Of a stretch of 64,000 nucleotides of DNA, positions 26,701 to 39,442 are shown piece after piece; the first letter of the stretch is position 1; each line of letters opens with the position of its first letter. Below the pieces are notes generated by a model that searched no databases, was not told where the DNA came from, and was given only the letters and a program-made list of their open reading frames with translations. Position numbers and translations under genes: made by a program. This stretch comes from Halichondria panicea (taxonomy: Eukaryota > Porifera > Demospongiae > Suberitida > Halichondriidae), in NCBI RefSeq assembly GCF_963675165.1, contig NC_087388.1, positions 5,523,047 to 5,587,046 on the forward strand, written 5' to 3'.

Positions 26701-28796
26701 CCCACCCTGATACCCCCTCCCGAGTCCAGCCTATAGTGTATAAGATGAAACCACACGGCATGCAATCATGTATACATGCTATAATCAGTGTGCAACTTGT
26801 GATGCTGTTTACAATAATTATATCAATGCCATTGAATATGTTTCAGTGAATGCTTCAAATTGTAAAAATTAATGGTGTGTTTTTAAACTTTGGATGTATT
26901 GATATCTTCCTGTACACACATGCAGTCGATGGGTTCACTCACATGCAGTTTCTGGCTGCAAGGTCGCGATGGACAAAATGTTGCTTGGCCAAGTAGGCCA
27001 TTCCCAGTGCTATATGATGGCACATCTTTAGTAGCAGTTTCCTCACTTCCAAAATCTGTGGAGAATGATAATGACAGTTGACCAAACAATTTAATTGTGC
27101 TCAGACCACTCCGTATTGTCTCTATAATTATATACAATGCTCACACATTGACCTTACTTAAGAGACCACCTATCTATTGAAACCACTCAGTACTGTCCAT
27201 AAAATATTTGCATGCATTATGTATCCCATAATTATGTCCACACTATGGTTATATGCCGTATAGGTAATTAAAAGCTGTTCTTGCTATATATCTATAACGA
27301 TAACACACACACCTGATCAATCTCACAGTCATCGTCCAGCTCCAGATTATTCCTCTCTCTCTTGAGGTAGTCGAAAAGGCTCCCGTTGGCCATATATGGC
27401 ATCACTATGGCAATGCCAGGGCCAGCATCGAGACATACACCAATCAGGGACATGACGTGAGGATGGTCAAAGTCCTGCATCTTGTTCACCTCACACACCA
27501 TGCTCTGAACATCCGACAACAAAAACAGACCTGCAGAGTAGTTATGAACTAACTTATCAGAAATGCAATGTTGCTTGTATTGTATTGTTAGCAGTTTCCA
27601 GAAATTGTAATTCTATATATAGGGGACAGCGAAATAAACCTAGCATGAGAACCAAACTCCATGATGACCACGTTATATTGGAGAAAAGTTTCGTTAGTGT
27701 CAAGTTTCATGTAAATTTCAATTGGTGTACCTTTTAGTGTCTTTATGGCCACCCTCTGTACAGGTACATTGTTCCAGTCTGTCAGGACACCCTTGTACAC
27801 AATGCCAAATTCACCTTTATAGTGACATCTCAAAAATTTAGTGTAATGAACATATTTTTTGTTTACCTTGTCCAATTGCAGTTACTGTACTGGAGAGCTT
27901 CAATATGGAGGCTGGTATTTTGAATGAGTCTGGGATGGACTCAGCAATTTCATCGAGCTCTAATTCTGTATAGGTCAGTAAAAGTTAGACTATACACATA
28001 ATTATACTAAGATAAGAAACTTACTAACACGTGCAGTATTTCTATCCCCTACCATCTGAGTTTTCCTATAATGTAACTGTAAAAGTGACATAACTTAACA
28101 GCTATACATCACTCACTCTGTAGCCACAAGCTCCACAACTTGTTGATGCATGACAATTGACGCTGACTTCCTTCGAAAGTTCAGATACAAGCAGACAATA
28201 ACAATCATCAGTACACAAACGATCAGTACGAAAATGATTACAATAACTGAAATGATGATCTCCAGTGGAACCGTTGCCCCAGGAACTGCTACCACAGTAA
28301 CTGTGTAAGCCAGTTGCCGGTCCAATACTTGGGAGATGTTGCTCCCAATGGTCACCTGACAGGACAGTGACACAAAGTTATATTATTTTATGCTTTTAGC
28401 ATTCCCCTATAATAATAACTAGGAGAATGCAGAGCATGTTTGGGGCGAGGAGCAATTTTGTATTTGTTGCACAGTGATTTTAAGGTACAATGTGGTAATT
28501 TTAAGTATATTTATGAATCGAATGAAGAATCAGTGATTGTGAATAACCGAGTAGTCTGATGTAGATACGACTTCCCTGTGCCAGCTGTATACCCGTGACA
28601 ATTATTCTGAGTGGTGTAGGGTTGTTGTCTTTGACTGTGTATGCTGTAACATCAAGTGGACTTACTAAGAGTGAAACATAATTATCTATGAGTGAACGTT
28701 CAGCACGAAAGAGCTGGCTGTACAAACTAAGCAAGGAGATATTATCACTTTTTGCTGGACCCAAATTACTATACTGTCAGTGTAAATAATCCTTGA

Positions 28797-28827
<31 letters not shown>

Positions 28828-31800
28828 AACTTTTCAGTGGTGCTGAACAAAAATTAAATATTGTGTAAACTGAGTACGTTTGTACAAAATGTATACTTTA
28901 GAGAGTAAGTAGCCCACTGCCTGTCTTAGATTTTTTAAAAGTCAAGCTGGTAACTATTTAATAATAATTTTTTAAAGTATGACCTGTTGTAAGCGTGCCT
29001 GTGTGACCTCAGAAGTTTCTATCTGAGCTGGTCTGACCTGCCCGCCACTGTGTTGTCCTGTTGAGCTATATAGCAGGTTTATTATCACAAAACACAAGAG
29101 TGATCTATCCTCGATGAAACATGGCAAGTAAGCTGCTGTGACCTCCTGCAGGCATGCCTGTGTGATCTCAGGCTCAAAAGGTCCCAATCTGAGCTGCTCT
29201 GACCTGCTGTAGGGCGTGCCTGTAGCCTCAAGAGTCTCTGTGTCTTGGCTGAGCCTTCGTTGCTGAGTGTTAGCTAGCTAGCTAGCTAGCTCTGGTGCCG
29301 CCCCTATGCGCAGCTTTCACGTAAAAGTTGGTAAAGGGTCACGAGTACAAAAAACAAATATCGTGCCGGCCCATGACACACACACACAGACAAAATTGCA
29401 ACGTTCATCACTAGGAAGGGACTCGCTTCGCTTGCCCCAATTATAGTTAAAGTTACTCACATTTATGATGGCTGGGTTCTGCCCTCCTGGCGGCTCCAAG
29501 GGGACAGTGCAGATGATATCACTAACTCTACTATTGGAAGGTGTCTTGGTACACTCCTCCCCTCCCACGGTCACTCGTATCTCACTGGTCTCCACTGAGT
29601 CGAGATTATCACCCTGGATACACACGATAATAGTAGATAGAGTCAGTGTCATTAGCTATATAGGACGTACCACAATGCGTATGAGGGTCTCTGTGCCACT
29701 GGTGACCTCTTGAGAACCCACTAGTCTAAAGATGGAGGGATCTGATTGGACGCTGATGGGGAGGCATGCTTGTGTGTTGGGAGGGGCATTGTCTACCAGC
29801 AGGGCATAGTTCAATGGGGTCAGTGAGGTCGTCCCTAGACTAGGAGTAGAGCATGTGATGGTGGTAGTGTTCACAACAATGCAGTAGCTTCTCTATATAT
29901 AAGGAGAGAGAGTAAGTACATCATGTACAGACATTATTGCTGGCTCACCAGAAGAGACCCCGCTCCTCTATACACCTCCAACACAGGCTGTTGTACCACG
30001 TCCAAATTCAGTCCACTAAAGGTCAGTGTAATGCCTCCGCTGGGAATAGTGTTGCTAGGAAACACTGCCGTCACATTAGGGTTGCTATGATAACTGAAGA
30101 GCACTCTAAAATCGAGTCTGGCATCATCAATGAACACCACCACCTTTGCAGCTGAGGTGAGGTTTGCTGCTGTAGTGGTGCATTCAATTTCCTGGGGCAG
30201 GACAATTCTGCAGGGAAAGGTTTGAACATTGTCTACTTAAGATATAGCCACTTACATTATGTTGCAGATATAGCTTGACCCTCTGCTGACCTCTAAAGAG
30301 ATTCTAGTGTTCTCATGGTTACCCACTTTTAGTCCAGTTCCCCCTACAGTTATTTTAGTACCCCCAGCCACAGGTCCAAAGGTCGGTGTCACACTGCTGA
30401 CAGTAGGATTTAGCGCAGAGAAAGAGCCAGCGTTTACATTGACATTTCGAGAGCCATATATGGTCATAGAGAAGTCATTAGGGCCTGTACTTCCAAATCT
30501 TTCGGTGACACACACAAACTGCCTCCCTGACATATAGTTAATGTTGATGGGAGTGCAGGCCACACCTCCTAATGTAAGGGTGGCGTTCAGAATATCTGCA
30601 AAGGTCACCCCAAGGTCAGTCCCCCTCACGGTGATTGCTGTACCACCCTCAACTGGTCCTGTGAGGGTATATATATATCATAAAAATTATATATAGATGT
30701 AAAATGATTACCAGAATCCGGAGATATTGAGTTGATGAAAGGGACAGGACAATTTCTCCCCTCAGTAATAAAAGCAAAACCATTGCACTTTTGTAGAACG
30801 TCACAGCTATCCTCACACCACCCACACGTGAACTCTGACCCTAGTCTGGATGCAAGGCACTCGGAACATCCACTGCCCAAATCAGGACAATAGTAAAGGG
30901 TCACTGTGTGTGTATGTGTGTGTGGGGGGATAAGCATACAGAGAATGTGTCATGATCAATGGTGTATATACATACCATTGGTTTGTTGCATGACGCTGCT
31001 CAATGGGTGGTTGATGCCATTCCCGGACCAGATAACCATGACAACTACAGTAGAACTGCCAATACCAGCAGAAAGTGTGAGCTGTATACACAAAATTATC
31101 AGCATGTAGAATCCATGATTTATGTTATACTCGAGATATTACCTATTATTTGCTATTCTTTTATGCAAATATTAACAGCCTATTATTCCCATGTCATAAT
31201 ACAAGTAACATCAAACTATAAATAATTTGGCCACACAACTCTATATCTATTACTACACTATAATATAGAATGCCAATGAGTAAGGCCACTCCAAGTGATA
31301 CTCTGGTTTCTGGTCCTGAAGTTTTTCTAATTGCATGCGGGCGGGTGGCTTTTCTCATTATGTCATTATTAATTTCACCTTATGAATCTCATTATTTTGC
31401 AAATGAATATCATTATCACACTATTTTGTACCACATGGACCATTCTGCGCATGCGTAGTAGATAGAAATCAGATAGAAATCCAAGAATAAAATCTGATGC
31501 GGGCGGTGGACCAGAAACCAGAGTATCACTTGGAGTGGCCTAATTAACCGCCTAGTATAATTATATTCCATCAGGCCTACAAACGTTTATACTATGATTC
31601 ATACTGACCTGTATTTCCAAAACCTGCCTATAATAATCGACCATGATTGTTGTTAAAAACGATCGATGCCAAAAGTTTAATGGCTGCCATCAGCAGAGCC
31701 TTGCAGCTCTCTTCTCACTATTGCAGCTACCAATAGCTAGCGTTCTAGTGCAGAGCTAACTACTAAGTAGAGTAGTAACACTCGGTAAACAAGTTTGGCT

Positions 31801-34800
31801 ACGTGCTCTTCTGAAAAGGCTGCAATGGCATTCCAAGTAAGCAAAACGAGGCATAACTCGAGAACAAAGCATTATTTTGCAAATCTACGAATTAAAATCC
31901 AAGAAAACATGACTATAGAAGCCTATAGAAACTCTTACTTGCACTTGATTCATCATTGAGCAGCTGTAGCAGTCTACACACACAGACACATAAACACACT
32001 ACCGTATACCTCGCTTGCGCATGCGCACCGAGGCATAAACTATTACGTCAGCTAACTCTCCAAAAATTATGCTCAAAATTATGTCAGCATAATCTACCAA
32101 CTCGTATAATTACTTTTTAATAAGTGCTGACATCAGCGTTTTACATTCAAATTGTTCAGGAAGCGACTCATCACTATCGCACACCCGGAAGTATTATTGC
32201 ACACTAGGAAGTGATTATTATTTGGAATAAAACGTTTTCAGCAGTGAGAGAACTAGTTTACACACTTATACAGTATAATCATGCATTGCAATGTTTATCA
32301 GTCTCTTTTTCTGTCTGTGTGTGTGTGTGTGTGTAGACTGCTACAGCTGCTCAAGGATCAATGAAGTGCAAGTAAGAGTTTCTATAGGCTTCTAATCATG
32401 TTTTCTTGGCTTGGTATTTGTGGATTTGCAAAATAAAGCTTCGTTCGAGTTGTGCCTAGTTTTGCTTACTCGGAATGCCATTGCAGCCTTTTCAGAAGAG
32501 TCCGTAGCAAAAACTTATTCACCGAGTGTTGCTACTCTACTTAGTAGTTAGCTCTGCACTAGAACGCTAGCTATTGATAGCTTCAAGAGTGAAAAGAGAG
32601 CTGCAAGGCTCTGCATGCTCTTGACTTGAACTTTTGGCGTCGATCGTTATTAACAGCAATCATCGTCGATCATTACCCACTCTTTGAGTTTCCCTGTGAT
32701 TCTGGTAACCAATCCTAGATTACATCATCTATATATATACCTTTCTAATGACGTCATAGTAGCTGGTACGTAATTATAGTAGTAGGTAACTGGCAGTAGC
32801 ACTGGTAGCGCTGGTAGCAGCAGTAGCACTAGTAGCACTGGTAGCAGCAGTAGCACTGGTAGCACTGGTAGCAGCAGTAGCACTGGTAGCAGTAGTAGCA
32901 TTGGTAGCAGTGGTAGCACTGGTAGCAGCAGTAGCACTGGTAGCAGCATGCAGTACGTAGCAGTAGTAGCATTGGTAGCAGCAGTAGCACTAGTAGCACT
33001 GGTAGCAGCAGTAGCACTGGTAGCACTGGTAGCAGCAGTAGCACTGGTAGCAGTAGTAGCATTGGTAGCAGTGGTAGCACTGGTAGCAGCAGTAGCACTG
33101 GTAGCAGCATGCAGTACGTAGCAGTAGTAGCATTGGTAGCAGCAGTAGCACTAGTAGCACTGGTAGCAGCAGTAGCACTGGTAGCACTGGTAGCAGCAGT
33201 AGCACTGGTAGCAGTAGTAGCATTGGTAGCGCTGGTAGCACTGATATAGCAGCAGTAGCACTGGTAGCAGTAGTAGCATTGGTAGCAGTAGTAGCACTGG
33301 TAGCGCTGGTAGCAGCAGTAGCACTGATAGCACTGGTAGCAGCAGTAGCATTGGTAGCAGCACTGGTAGCGCTGGTAGCAGCAATAGCACTGGTAGCACT
33401 GGTAGCAGCAGTAGCATTGGTAGCAGTAGTAGCACTGGTAGCGCTGGTAGCAGCAGTAGCACTGGTAGCAGTAGAAAAAAGAAGGCCGGTGAAGGAGGCT
33501 AACTCCTCAATTCCCTGAGTGAAGTGTGGCCTGGGATCGAGACTATTGAGGAGTATAATATAATCCTGTCCAACGACCACTTATATATTATCTTCAACAA
33601 GATTACAGGACGATGACAAATTAATCAACGTCACATTAATTTTATCTCAAAACTAAAAAACATTTGCAATGTGAACGTTGCTAGGATTGCCAGGAAAAGA
33701 AAAGCGCGAAAAAGCGAAGAAACAAGAAATTCGGCGAGTGCATGCATAACTCCAAATCCGTTACAACGTCATTCACATGTACTGTTTCAATAAGTTATAA
33801 TTATTATTTTTGTTTTGGTACTTTTCCTGGCCAATCCTTTCACATTGCAAGTAATTATTATAGTGATGTTGATGGTGATGTTCATGATAATGATGTGTAT
33901 TTTTTTCAGGCTATAGTAAATGTGTTTATGGTGTTGGTCCCTTACAGTGTTGAGAAAACATGCAAGTGTTGGATGCGTGGGTGATCTTATGTAGACCTGT
34001 CAGTTTTATGTGTGAATCCTTATTTCTTATTGTATTGCAATAACTGTGCATTTTAACCAACCTGTATTTTGATTCTAATATTCCTTATCAATAGTAGGCC
34101 ACTCAGCTGTACATGTTCATGACGTTGTAACGGATTGGAGTTATGCACTCGCCGTGCTACTACTGCTACCAGTGTTACTATTGCTACCAGTGCTACCAGT
34201 GCTACTACTACTACCAATGCTACTGCTGCTACCAGCGCTACCAGTGCTACTGCTGCTACCAGCGCTACCAGTGCTGCTACCAATGCTACTGCTGCTACCA
34301 GTGCTACTGCTACTACTGCTGCTACCAGTGCTGCTACCAATGCTACTGCTGCTACCAGTGCTACCAGTGCTACCAGTCCTACTGCTGCTACCAATGCTAC
34401 TACTCCTACCAATGCTACTGCTGCTACCAGTGCTACTGCTGCTACCAGTGCTACTGCTGCTACCAGTGCTACCAGCGCTACCAGTGCTACTACTGCTACC
34501 AATGCTACTATACTGCTACCAGTGCTACTGCTGCTACCAGTGCTACTGCTGCTACCAGTGCTACTAGTGCTACTGCTGCTACCAGCGCTACCAGTGCTAC
34601 TGCCAGTTACCTACTACTATAATTACGTACCAGCTACTATGACGTCATTAGAAAGGTATATAGATGATGTAGGATTGGTTACATGGAGAAACAACCGTGA
34701 TTCTGGATTGTGCATGCAGCAAAATTAAAAATGTTCAGTGGCGGATCCAGTGGGGAGCTTTGGGGGCTTGAGCACCCCCCTGGCCTTGATGACAAGCCTG

Positions 34801-37800
34801 AAGAATGAATCTAGAGCTAGCTATCAACTCACTGCATGCACTGGATCCTCCTTGGATAGCACGTAGCTACAATTACATTATCATGGCCACACCCAGTTTA
34901 TTACTGAGCATGAGTCATGCAGGAAACACATTGTGCTTGAAAAACAGATGACCTTTTTTTAGTAAAATATTTTTAGCTCCCCCCTATCAAGAATCCTGGA
35001 TCCACCCCTGATGTTCGTCATGATAAATTATAATCAATGTGTGTATAAAAGCTGGCTCGCTTTATGTTATGTAGCTTTGGCACCTCCAAGGCATCAGCAC
35101 CTGCGGTGCTTTCATTGTAATTTGTAATGTGACAATCTACAATACAATTGTATGCTACAGTACAACTCGTTAATCGCTTGAAACTGCAATGGTACACAAC
35201 ATGAGACTTGGAGACTATAGACTATAGCTAAAGCAACATTTCGAGCATAATTGGAAGCCCTATGCGCGCAGTATGTATTGTGACATGCAATCCTCTTTAT
35301 TCCGTGACTAATTCAATTACTTAAAACTACTTCTATAATATTATTAGTAAAAGCAATACTCACTAGTCCACTGCCCACTGTACACAGAATCGAACTGTGG
35401 TTCTCATACATCGCTGTCAGACTAACTCCATTCACAACACAATAGTACTCAAAGCCATCCGTCTAATGGATAGGGAAACCATGGAACAATCAGGTACAGA
35501 GGCTATGAGACTTACCGGGGCAATGAGATTCTTGGCAATCAGTCGAAGGTCCTGGGCCACCATTACTGGTTGAATGTACCCACCAGAGGGGGGCTTGTCC
35601 AATAGGGGGCACACAGCAGTGAAGTCATTACCTCCCATTAACTGTACAGAGGATCAATGTATAGAGTCACAGGTCACCATGATCACTGGGCTATCACCTG
35701 TAGGAAGTGAGATGAATTCCTGCAAGGAGCTGCTGTTCCACTGCATTGCTTGTTGAGGTTACACCATCCACACGGACTGTTGGGCATGATGCAATCCTTA
35801 CAGCTGTATAGAACGAGAAAGAAAGATTACTATTGAACATTGCACAATTATTAGTACAAAGTCTCGCAAATGTTTAGTGATCGGAATACAATAATGATTT
35901 TGGTGATTTAAAGTTGATAATCATGAACTTACTGGAAAACTAAACACGAATATTGAAAATGGGTGCATGGATACCTTTCTCCTGCTGAGCAATTGTAGAT
36001 TGTGAGTGCTTGGTTAGTGATGTCAAATGGTACATTGAACAAAGAGCTCTGAAATCCCAGGTTGATGGTTGCAGTCACTCCAGGGTAGTCAGGCACCAGT
36101 CCTTGAATATCACAACTAAACACTGTTCCTGGGATGACCTCAATAGCAGGTACAGAAATTACGATGGGGAAGAAATGTTCTTCATTGTCTACCACATGAC
36201 AAGAGAAACTCTCCCCAGGCAAGAGGTTTGGCAGGCCGGGGGAGGTCAGGGTCACCGTAAGCTATGGGAATAGGGGTGGAACTGCATGCATGCTATCACA
36301 CACAGATACACAATCCTCACCACTCTAGCAGGAATTGATTGGTCAAGAACAAGTTGCATAGCGTCCACAGTGGCAGTAACACAGTCGGTATTATCTCGTG
36401 TCCATCTATCGGAGAGATTAGAGTTCTGACACTGCGTCTGACGAGAGCATTTGTTCTCCACCACGCACCACCCACACAACGGGTTGGGGTCATTGGTACA
36501 ACTGGTACAGTCAGTACGCTGAGGGCACTCTTCTATTGGTACTTGGAACACCTATATACAAACAGCTGGGTATGGTAATGGATAGGGTAGGACATACAAG
36601 CCTAACTCACGGAGTTTTTAGTGGCTGCTGTGATGTAGCTCAGTCCCTCCTGCCATGACAAATAATATACATCAGAGGTCACTGGCTGATTGTAGAATGA
36701 GCTATCAGCATCCAGGGTAGATGTACCACTGACATCGTACTGTGGAGACAAGCAGCCATTATTATATTATATGCACTATATAGCTGACTCAACTAATATA
36801 TGCACTCACTCCTCTTATCCTCGAGTCAGCAGTTGCCACAAACACAAAGGAAAACTGCTCCACCTTCACAGCTACTGAAGCAATGGGGACAAGGCTGGCT
36901 CCAAAATTGATACGAACTGGTGCTATTACGTCAATACCACCATTTGGAATGAGAAGGCCAACTGGGCTGGGTGTGTCACATCTGTCCCCTGTTTCCTGGA
37001 AAATATAGTGTTATGTTAAAAGTATATATACCAATAATCTATAACAAACCTGAGGCTGAGATAGGGCATCGCAGCTTTCCGAAGAACGTGTTCTCCATGC
37101 TAAACCAATTTCTTCTTGAAAAGTCTGTGAGACAATACAAGAGTCATATTTAGTGTCCATAGCTTCATTTACAATAGTGACATCGACCAAACAAATAGAG
37201 TTTCTGTTGAAACCAGGTGTACAAATGGTTATCACAGCAGTGGGTCCAGATATCGCACTGAAGTCATCCACTAATGACACTCCACACACACGAGTAGCTC
37301 CACTGATTGCTTGAAAGGCGCAATCAGTGATTCCCAGTTCATACAAAGCTGTCACTCCACAAGTACTGGGACCTCCACAATCAGGCATGTTGCAAACACG
37401 TAAAAGTTTTATAGATCGACCAACAGTATTGGGTTGGTAGTCAGCAACAGCATAGTAGGCAAATCCACCACTCACAAATCCACTATAGAATTGTCGTGCA
37501 AAGTCACTAACCCTAAAAACTAGTTCATTGCGTGTGCCTGGTGGATTGTTATCTGACGATCTATTGAACCCCTCTCCAAATTGTTGCAATACCATTCTCT
37601 CTCCTGCACCAGTCGTTGCTCCAGTGTAGAAAGTGTCTCCTGACGTAAAGATAGCTGCTCCAAAGTCCGGATCTGCTGAGGCTATAGCATTACTGACATT
37701 CCTGATAGGACCAGTACTGATGTTGCTTGCATTGTAGACAGAGCAAGAAAGATCCTCTAAACACACCACCAATATCCCAGTAGAGCTCAGGGCCAGTCCT

Positions 37801-38009
37801 CTATTAATGATAGAAGATCCTAGATCAACTCTCGCCTCTTGAATTAGTTGAGCATTCAGTCTATACAGGTAGTTGTCTGCAGCAAGGAATGTTCTCCCAA
37901 TGGAGTCCACTTGCAGTCCTGGGACATTAGTAGAGGCAATAGAGAATGATTGAGAATAAGCTGCTCCTTGCAACAGAAACAGCGCAAAGAGAGCAACCAA
38001 CATAGTCAT
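23761..38009 (-). CDS. Plexin-ectodomain / MET-like receptor tyrosine kinase, gene F (complete, inverted)
   Basis: Exons in transcript order: 38009-37050, 36995-36810, 36739-36611, 36551-36321, 36261-35975, 35803-35698, 35641-35516, 35462-35364, 31081-30976, 30903-30712, 30658-30256, 30207-29949, 29892-29671, 29613-29461, 28355-28117, 28065-28025, 27965-27867, 27814-27731, 27530-27313, 27055-26943, 26730-26565, 26423-26281, 26164-26007, 23882-23761; 4842 nt, 1613 aa, all joins in frame. Domains as in gene C. Differences: GTACCAATA-type insert VISVP in exon 5, two extra codons before the Gly-loop (exon 17), activation segment ENIYAKGYF, and KVPYKW instead of KLPYKW. Intron 8 is 4.3 kb and packed with mobile elements; intron 23 is 2.1 kb. 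The last exon gives a tail [11 protein letters not shown], unlike C and D. An in-frame upstream ATG exists at 38108, but the start at 38009 (MTMLVAL) matches gene G and opens the signal peptide. It is the only receptor on the minus strand. The distant last exon is the least certain join. Confidence 0.85.
28798..28826. repeat. (ATT)n microsatellite in gene F intron 14
   Basis: Perfect ATT triplet run of about ten units between the exon 15 and exon 14 sequences. Confidence 0.9.
31284..31540. mobile_element. Harbinger-like element, 33-bp perfect inverted ends, TAA duplication
   Basis: Both ends read GGCCACTCCAAGTGATA... inward and are identical over 33 bp. TAA precedes (31281-31283) and follows (31541-31543) the element. 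A TWA triplet target duplication is the signature of PIF/Harbinger elements. The 190-bp interior has no coding frame, so it is non-autonomous. The perfect ends suggest recent insertion. Confidence 0.85.
31634..32674. mobile_element. Long inverted-repeat element (about 360-bp arms), gene F intron 8
   Basis: The left arm, 31634-31995, and the right arm, about 32318-32674, are inverted copies with scattered mismatches (AATCGACCATGATTGTTG / CAGCAATCATCGTCGATT; GGCTGCAATGGCATTCC / GGAATGCCATTGCAGCC). The spacer of about 320 bp has CA/GT tracts. Related single arms occur at 23522-23600, 50394-50560 and 53550-53600. No protein is encoded. The family is unknown to me. Confidence 0.75.
32706..34696. 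mobile_element. Foldback-type element with minisatellite arms, gene F intron 8
   Basis: Inverted arms 32706-33784 and 34104-34696 share, from outside in, TAACCAATCCTA, a unique block (TTTCTAATGACGTCATAG), a GTAGCAGCAGTAGCACTG-type array (32792-33474; 34155-34604 in complement), and an inner block (GTGCATGCATAACTCC). GTGATTCTGG flanks the element at 32696-32705 and 34697-34706. Tandem-repeat arms and 9-10 bp duplications are features of foldback (FB/Galileo-like) transposons. The left arm also has a 161-bp higher-order repeat (32943 and 33104) and about 260 bp of extra sequence. The open frames in the arrays are repeat artefacts. Confidence 0.75.
34736..35010. mobile_element. 275-bp CAGTGGCGGATCC element, 5-bp duplication ATGTT
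   Basis: Starts CAGTGGCGGATCCAG and ends CTGGATCCACCCCTG. ATGTT lies at 34731-34735 and again at 35011-35015. A related repeat at 53611-53650 reads AAAAATGTTCATCATCATG without the insertion and serves as an empty site. The termini are hAT-like. Confidence 0.85.
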
Positions 38010-39147
38010 TTCTATTCTATTGAATGTAAAGCATCCTGTTATTTTCCTTGTGACATAACATTCCTGAGTGATTATGTTATGAAAGCTGTCTATGTAGGAA
38101 GGGACCATCTATATAAACACACTCTTTCACAGTAAAACACCTATCCTTCAATTGATTAGCACAACAGCACAGAAAAAATGGGGCTGCACGCGATTTTACG
38201 CCCCCGCATTTATTATACGAACAAAGAGATAGAACACTTCTCATTCTGCCCCCGAGTGTTTTCGTTGACAGGAGGACTGGCCCCAATCGCAACCAAAAAC
38301 TTACCTCCCAATTATCGGAAAAGTGGAAACAACCCTATGGCCCCACGATGCGATGGCTGAGGTGCCGTATCTCCTTCTCCCTATTGAGATCATGCATCAT
38401 GTGCATTCGAGGAGCAAGGTCATACGCAAACAGCTTCAACGGTCAGCTCGCAGACCTAACAATTGCTGACACTAACCTAAACTAATGCCTCAATTCATCA
38501 TCACCTCAAACCATTATTATTACATGAATTGTTAGCCCCACCTAAAAAATATACATATATATTTTGCGGCACGTCTTTTAGAATCGAGGCTAGTCTTTTA
38601 TACATGCATAGCGTGATAATAAGAGTTATCAAGACATAATTATGAGTCAGTCATCTTGTAGAATCTCCATGCACTATTCTCCTGGGGTACATCTTAGAAA
38701 ACTGGTCAATCACTGCAATGGGGATGTCCAGTCAGTCTAGTGTTAGTCATTGCTTCTCAGTGGAGCAAGAGGTGACCGGGACAGTATGCTGTGGTTTATC
38801 CATGTCATCATGTCGGTTAACACCCACTTGAGAAGAAGGATATTCATGGCAGTTGAATCAAGGCAAATTACGTATTCACTGACCAGGCTAAGGGGAAAGG
38901 AAGTACGCATGCACATAGGCAAACACCACCTTTTTAAGATTGGAGAGCCATAAATGCAGAAGCTCCAGTATAACAGGCCTTCATAAAAGTCTAGCACATG
39001 CAATAGCAGAAAAGCGTTGAAGAGGTAAGGCTCATAATGTGAAATAATAATTATGTAGAAGCTAATTATTTATTATTGGGCACTGTAATTGCTCCAGTGC
39101 CAATAGTAGACATGTATACAAGGGTACAGTCACATCACAATGTGTTT
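38010..39147. other. Spacer upstream of gene F and relic H
   Basis: Presumably contains the gene F promoter. At 38178-38360 a 60-codon frame (MGLHAILRPRIYYTN...) runs into an overlapping frame ending near 38465 (MAEVPYLLLPIEIMHHVHS). Composition looks protein-like, but I recognise no family; a decayed transposon gene is possible. Remainder AT-rich and featureless. Confidence 0.45.
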
Positions 39148-39156
39148 GACCCTTGC

Positions 39157-39423
39157 TAGCCTCGACTCCAGCTCCTTCAATACCGTATAGCGGGTAATTT
39201 TCGGGGGACAAAATATTCGTGGTTCAGCAATATTGAGACATTTCGTGGGTAATATTTTCGTGGTTGGAGCTTGCACTGCAGGTAAAGGTAGGCAAGGTCG
39301 CTTCATTTGTGGGTAAAATATTCGTGGTCAGACCTCCAACCACGAAAACCATGAATATTTTGCCCCACGAAAATTACACGCTATACGGTAGTGGCCTTTC
39401 TCTGCGGCCTGGAATCGAGGCTA
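39157..39423. mobile_element. Nested insertion: TAGCCTCG mini-element interrupted by a CCGTATA element
   Basis: The outer element has ends TAGCCTCGACTCC and GGAATCGAGGCTA with a perfect 9-bp duplication GACCCTTGC (39148-39156 and 39424-39432). Inside, at 39183-39388, sits a 206-bp element (CCGTATAGCGGGTAATTTTC ... CGCTATACGG) flanked by TA. Removing the inner element and one TA gives an outer element almost identical to the copy at 12177-12232. Confidence 0.9.
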
Positions 39424-39442
39424 GACCCTTGCATGCAATAAT

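Noticed and set aside
32725-34728. Long open frames rich in Leu/Pro/Val or Ala/Thr/Ser on both strands
   Set aside because: They are translations of the GTAGCA/GCTACC minisatellite arms; all frames are open because the repeat lacks stops, and splice or start evidence is absent.
38010-38108. In-frame upstream ATG giving gene F a 33-residue N-terminal extension
   Set aside because: It would bury the signal peptide; genes C, D and G all start right at the hydrophobic MxxLVxLxALFLLQ segment.
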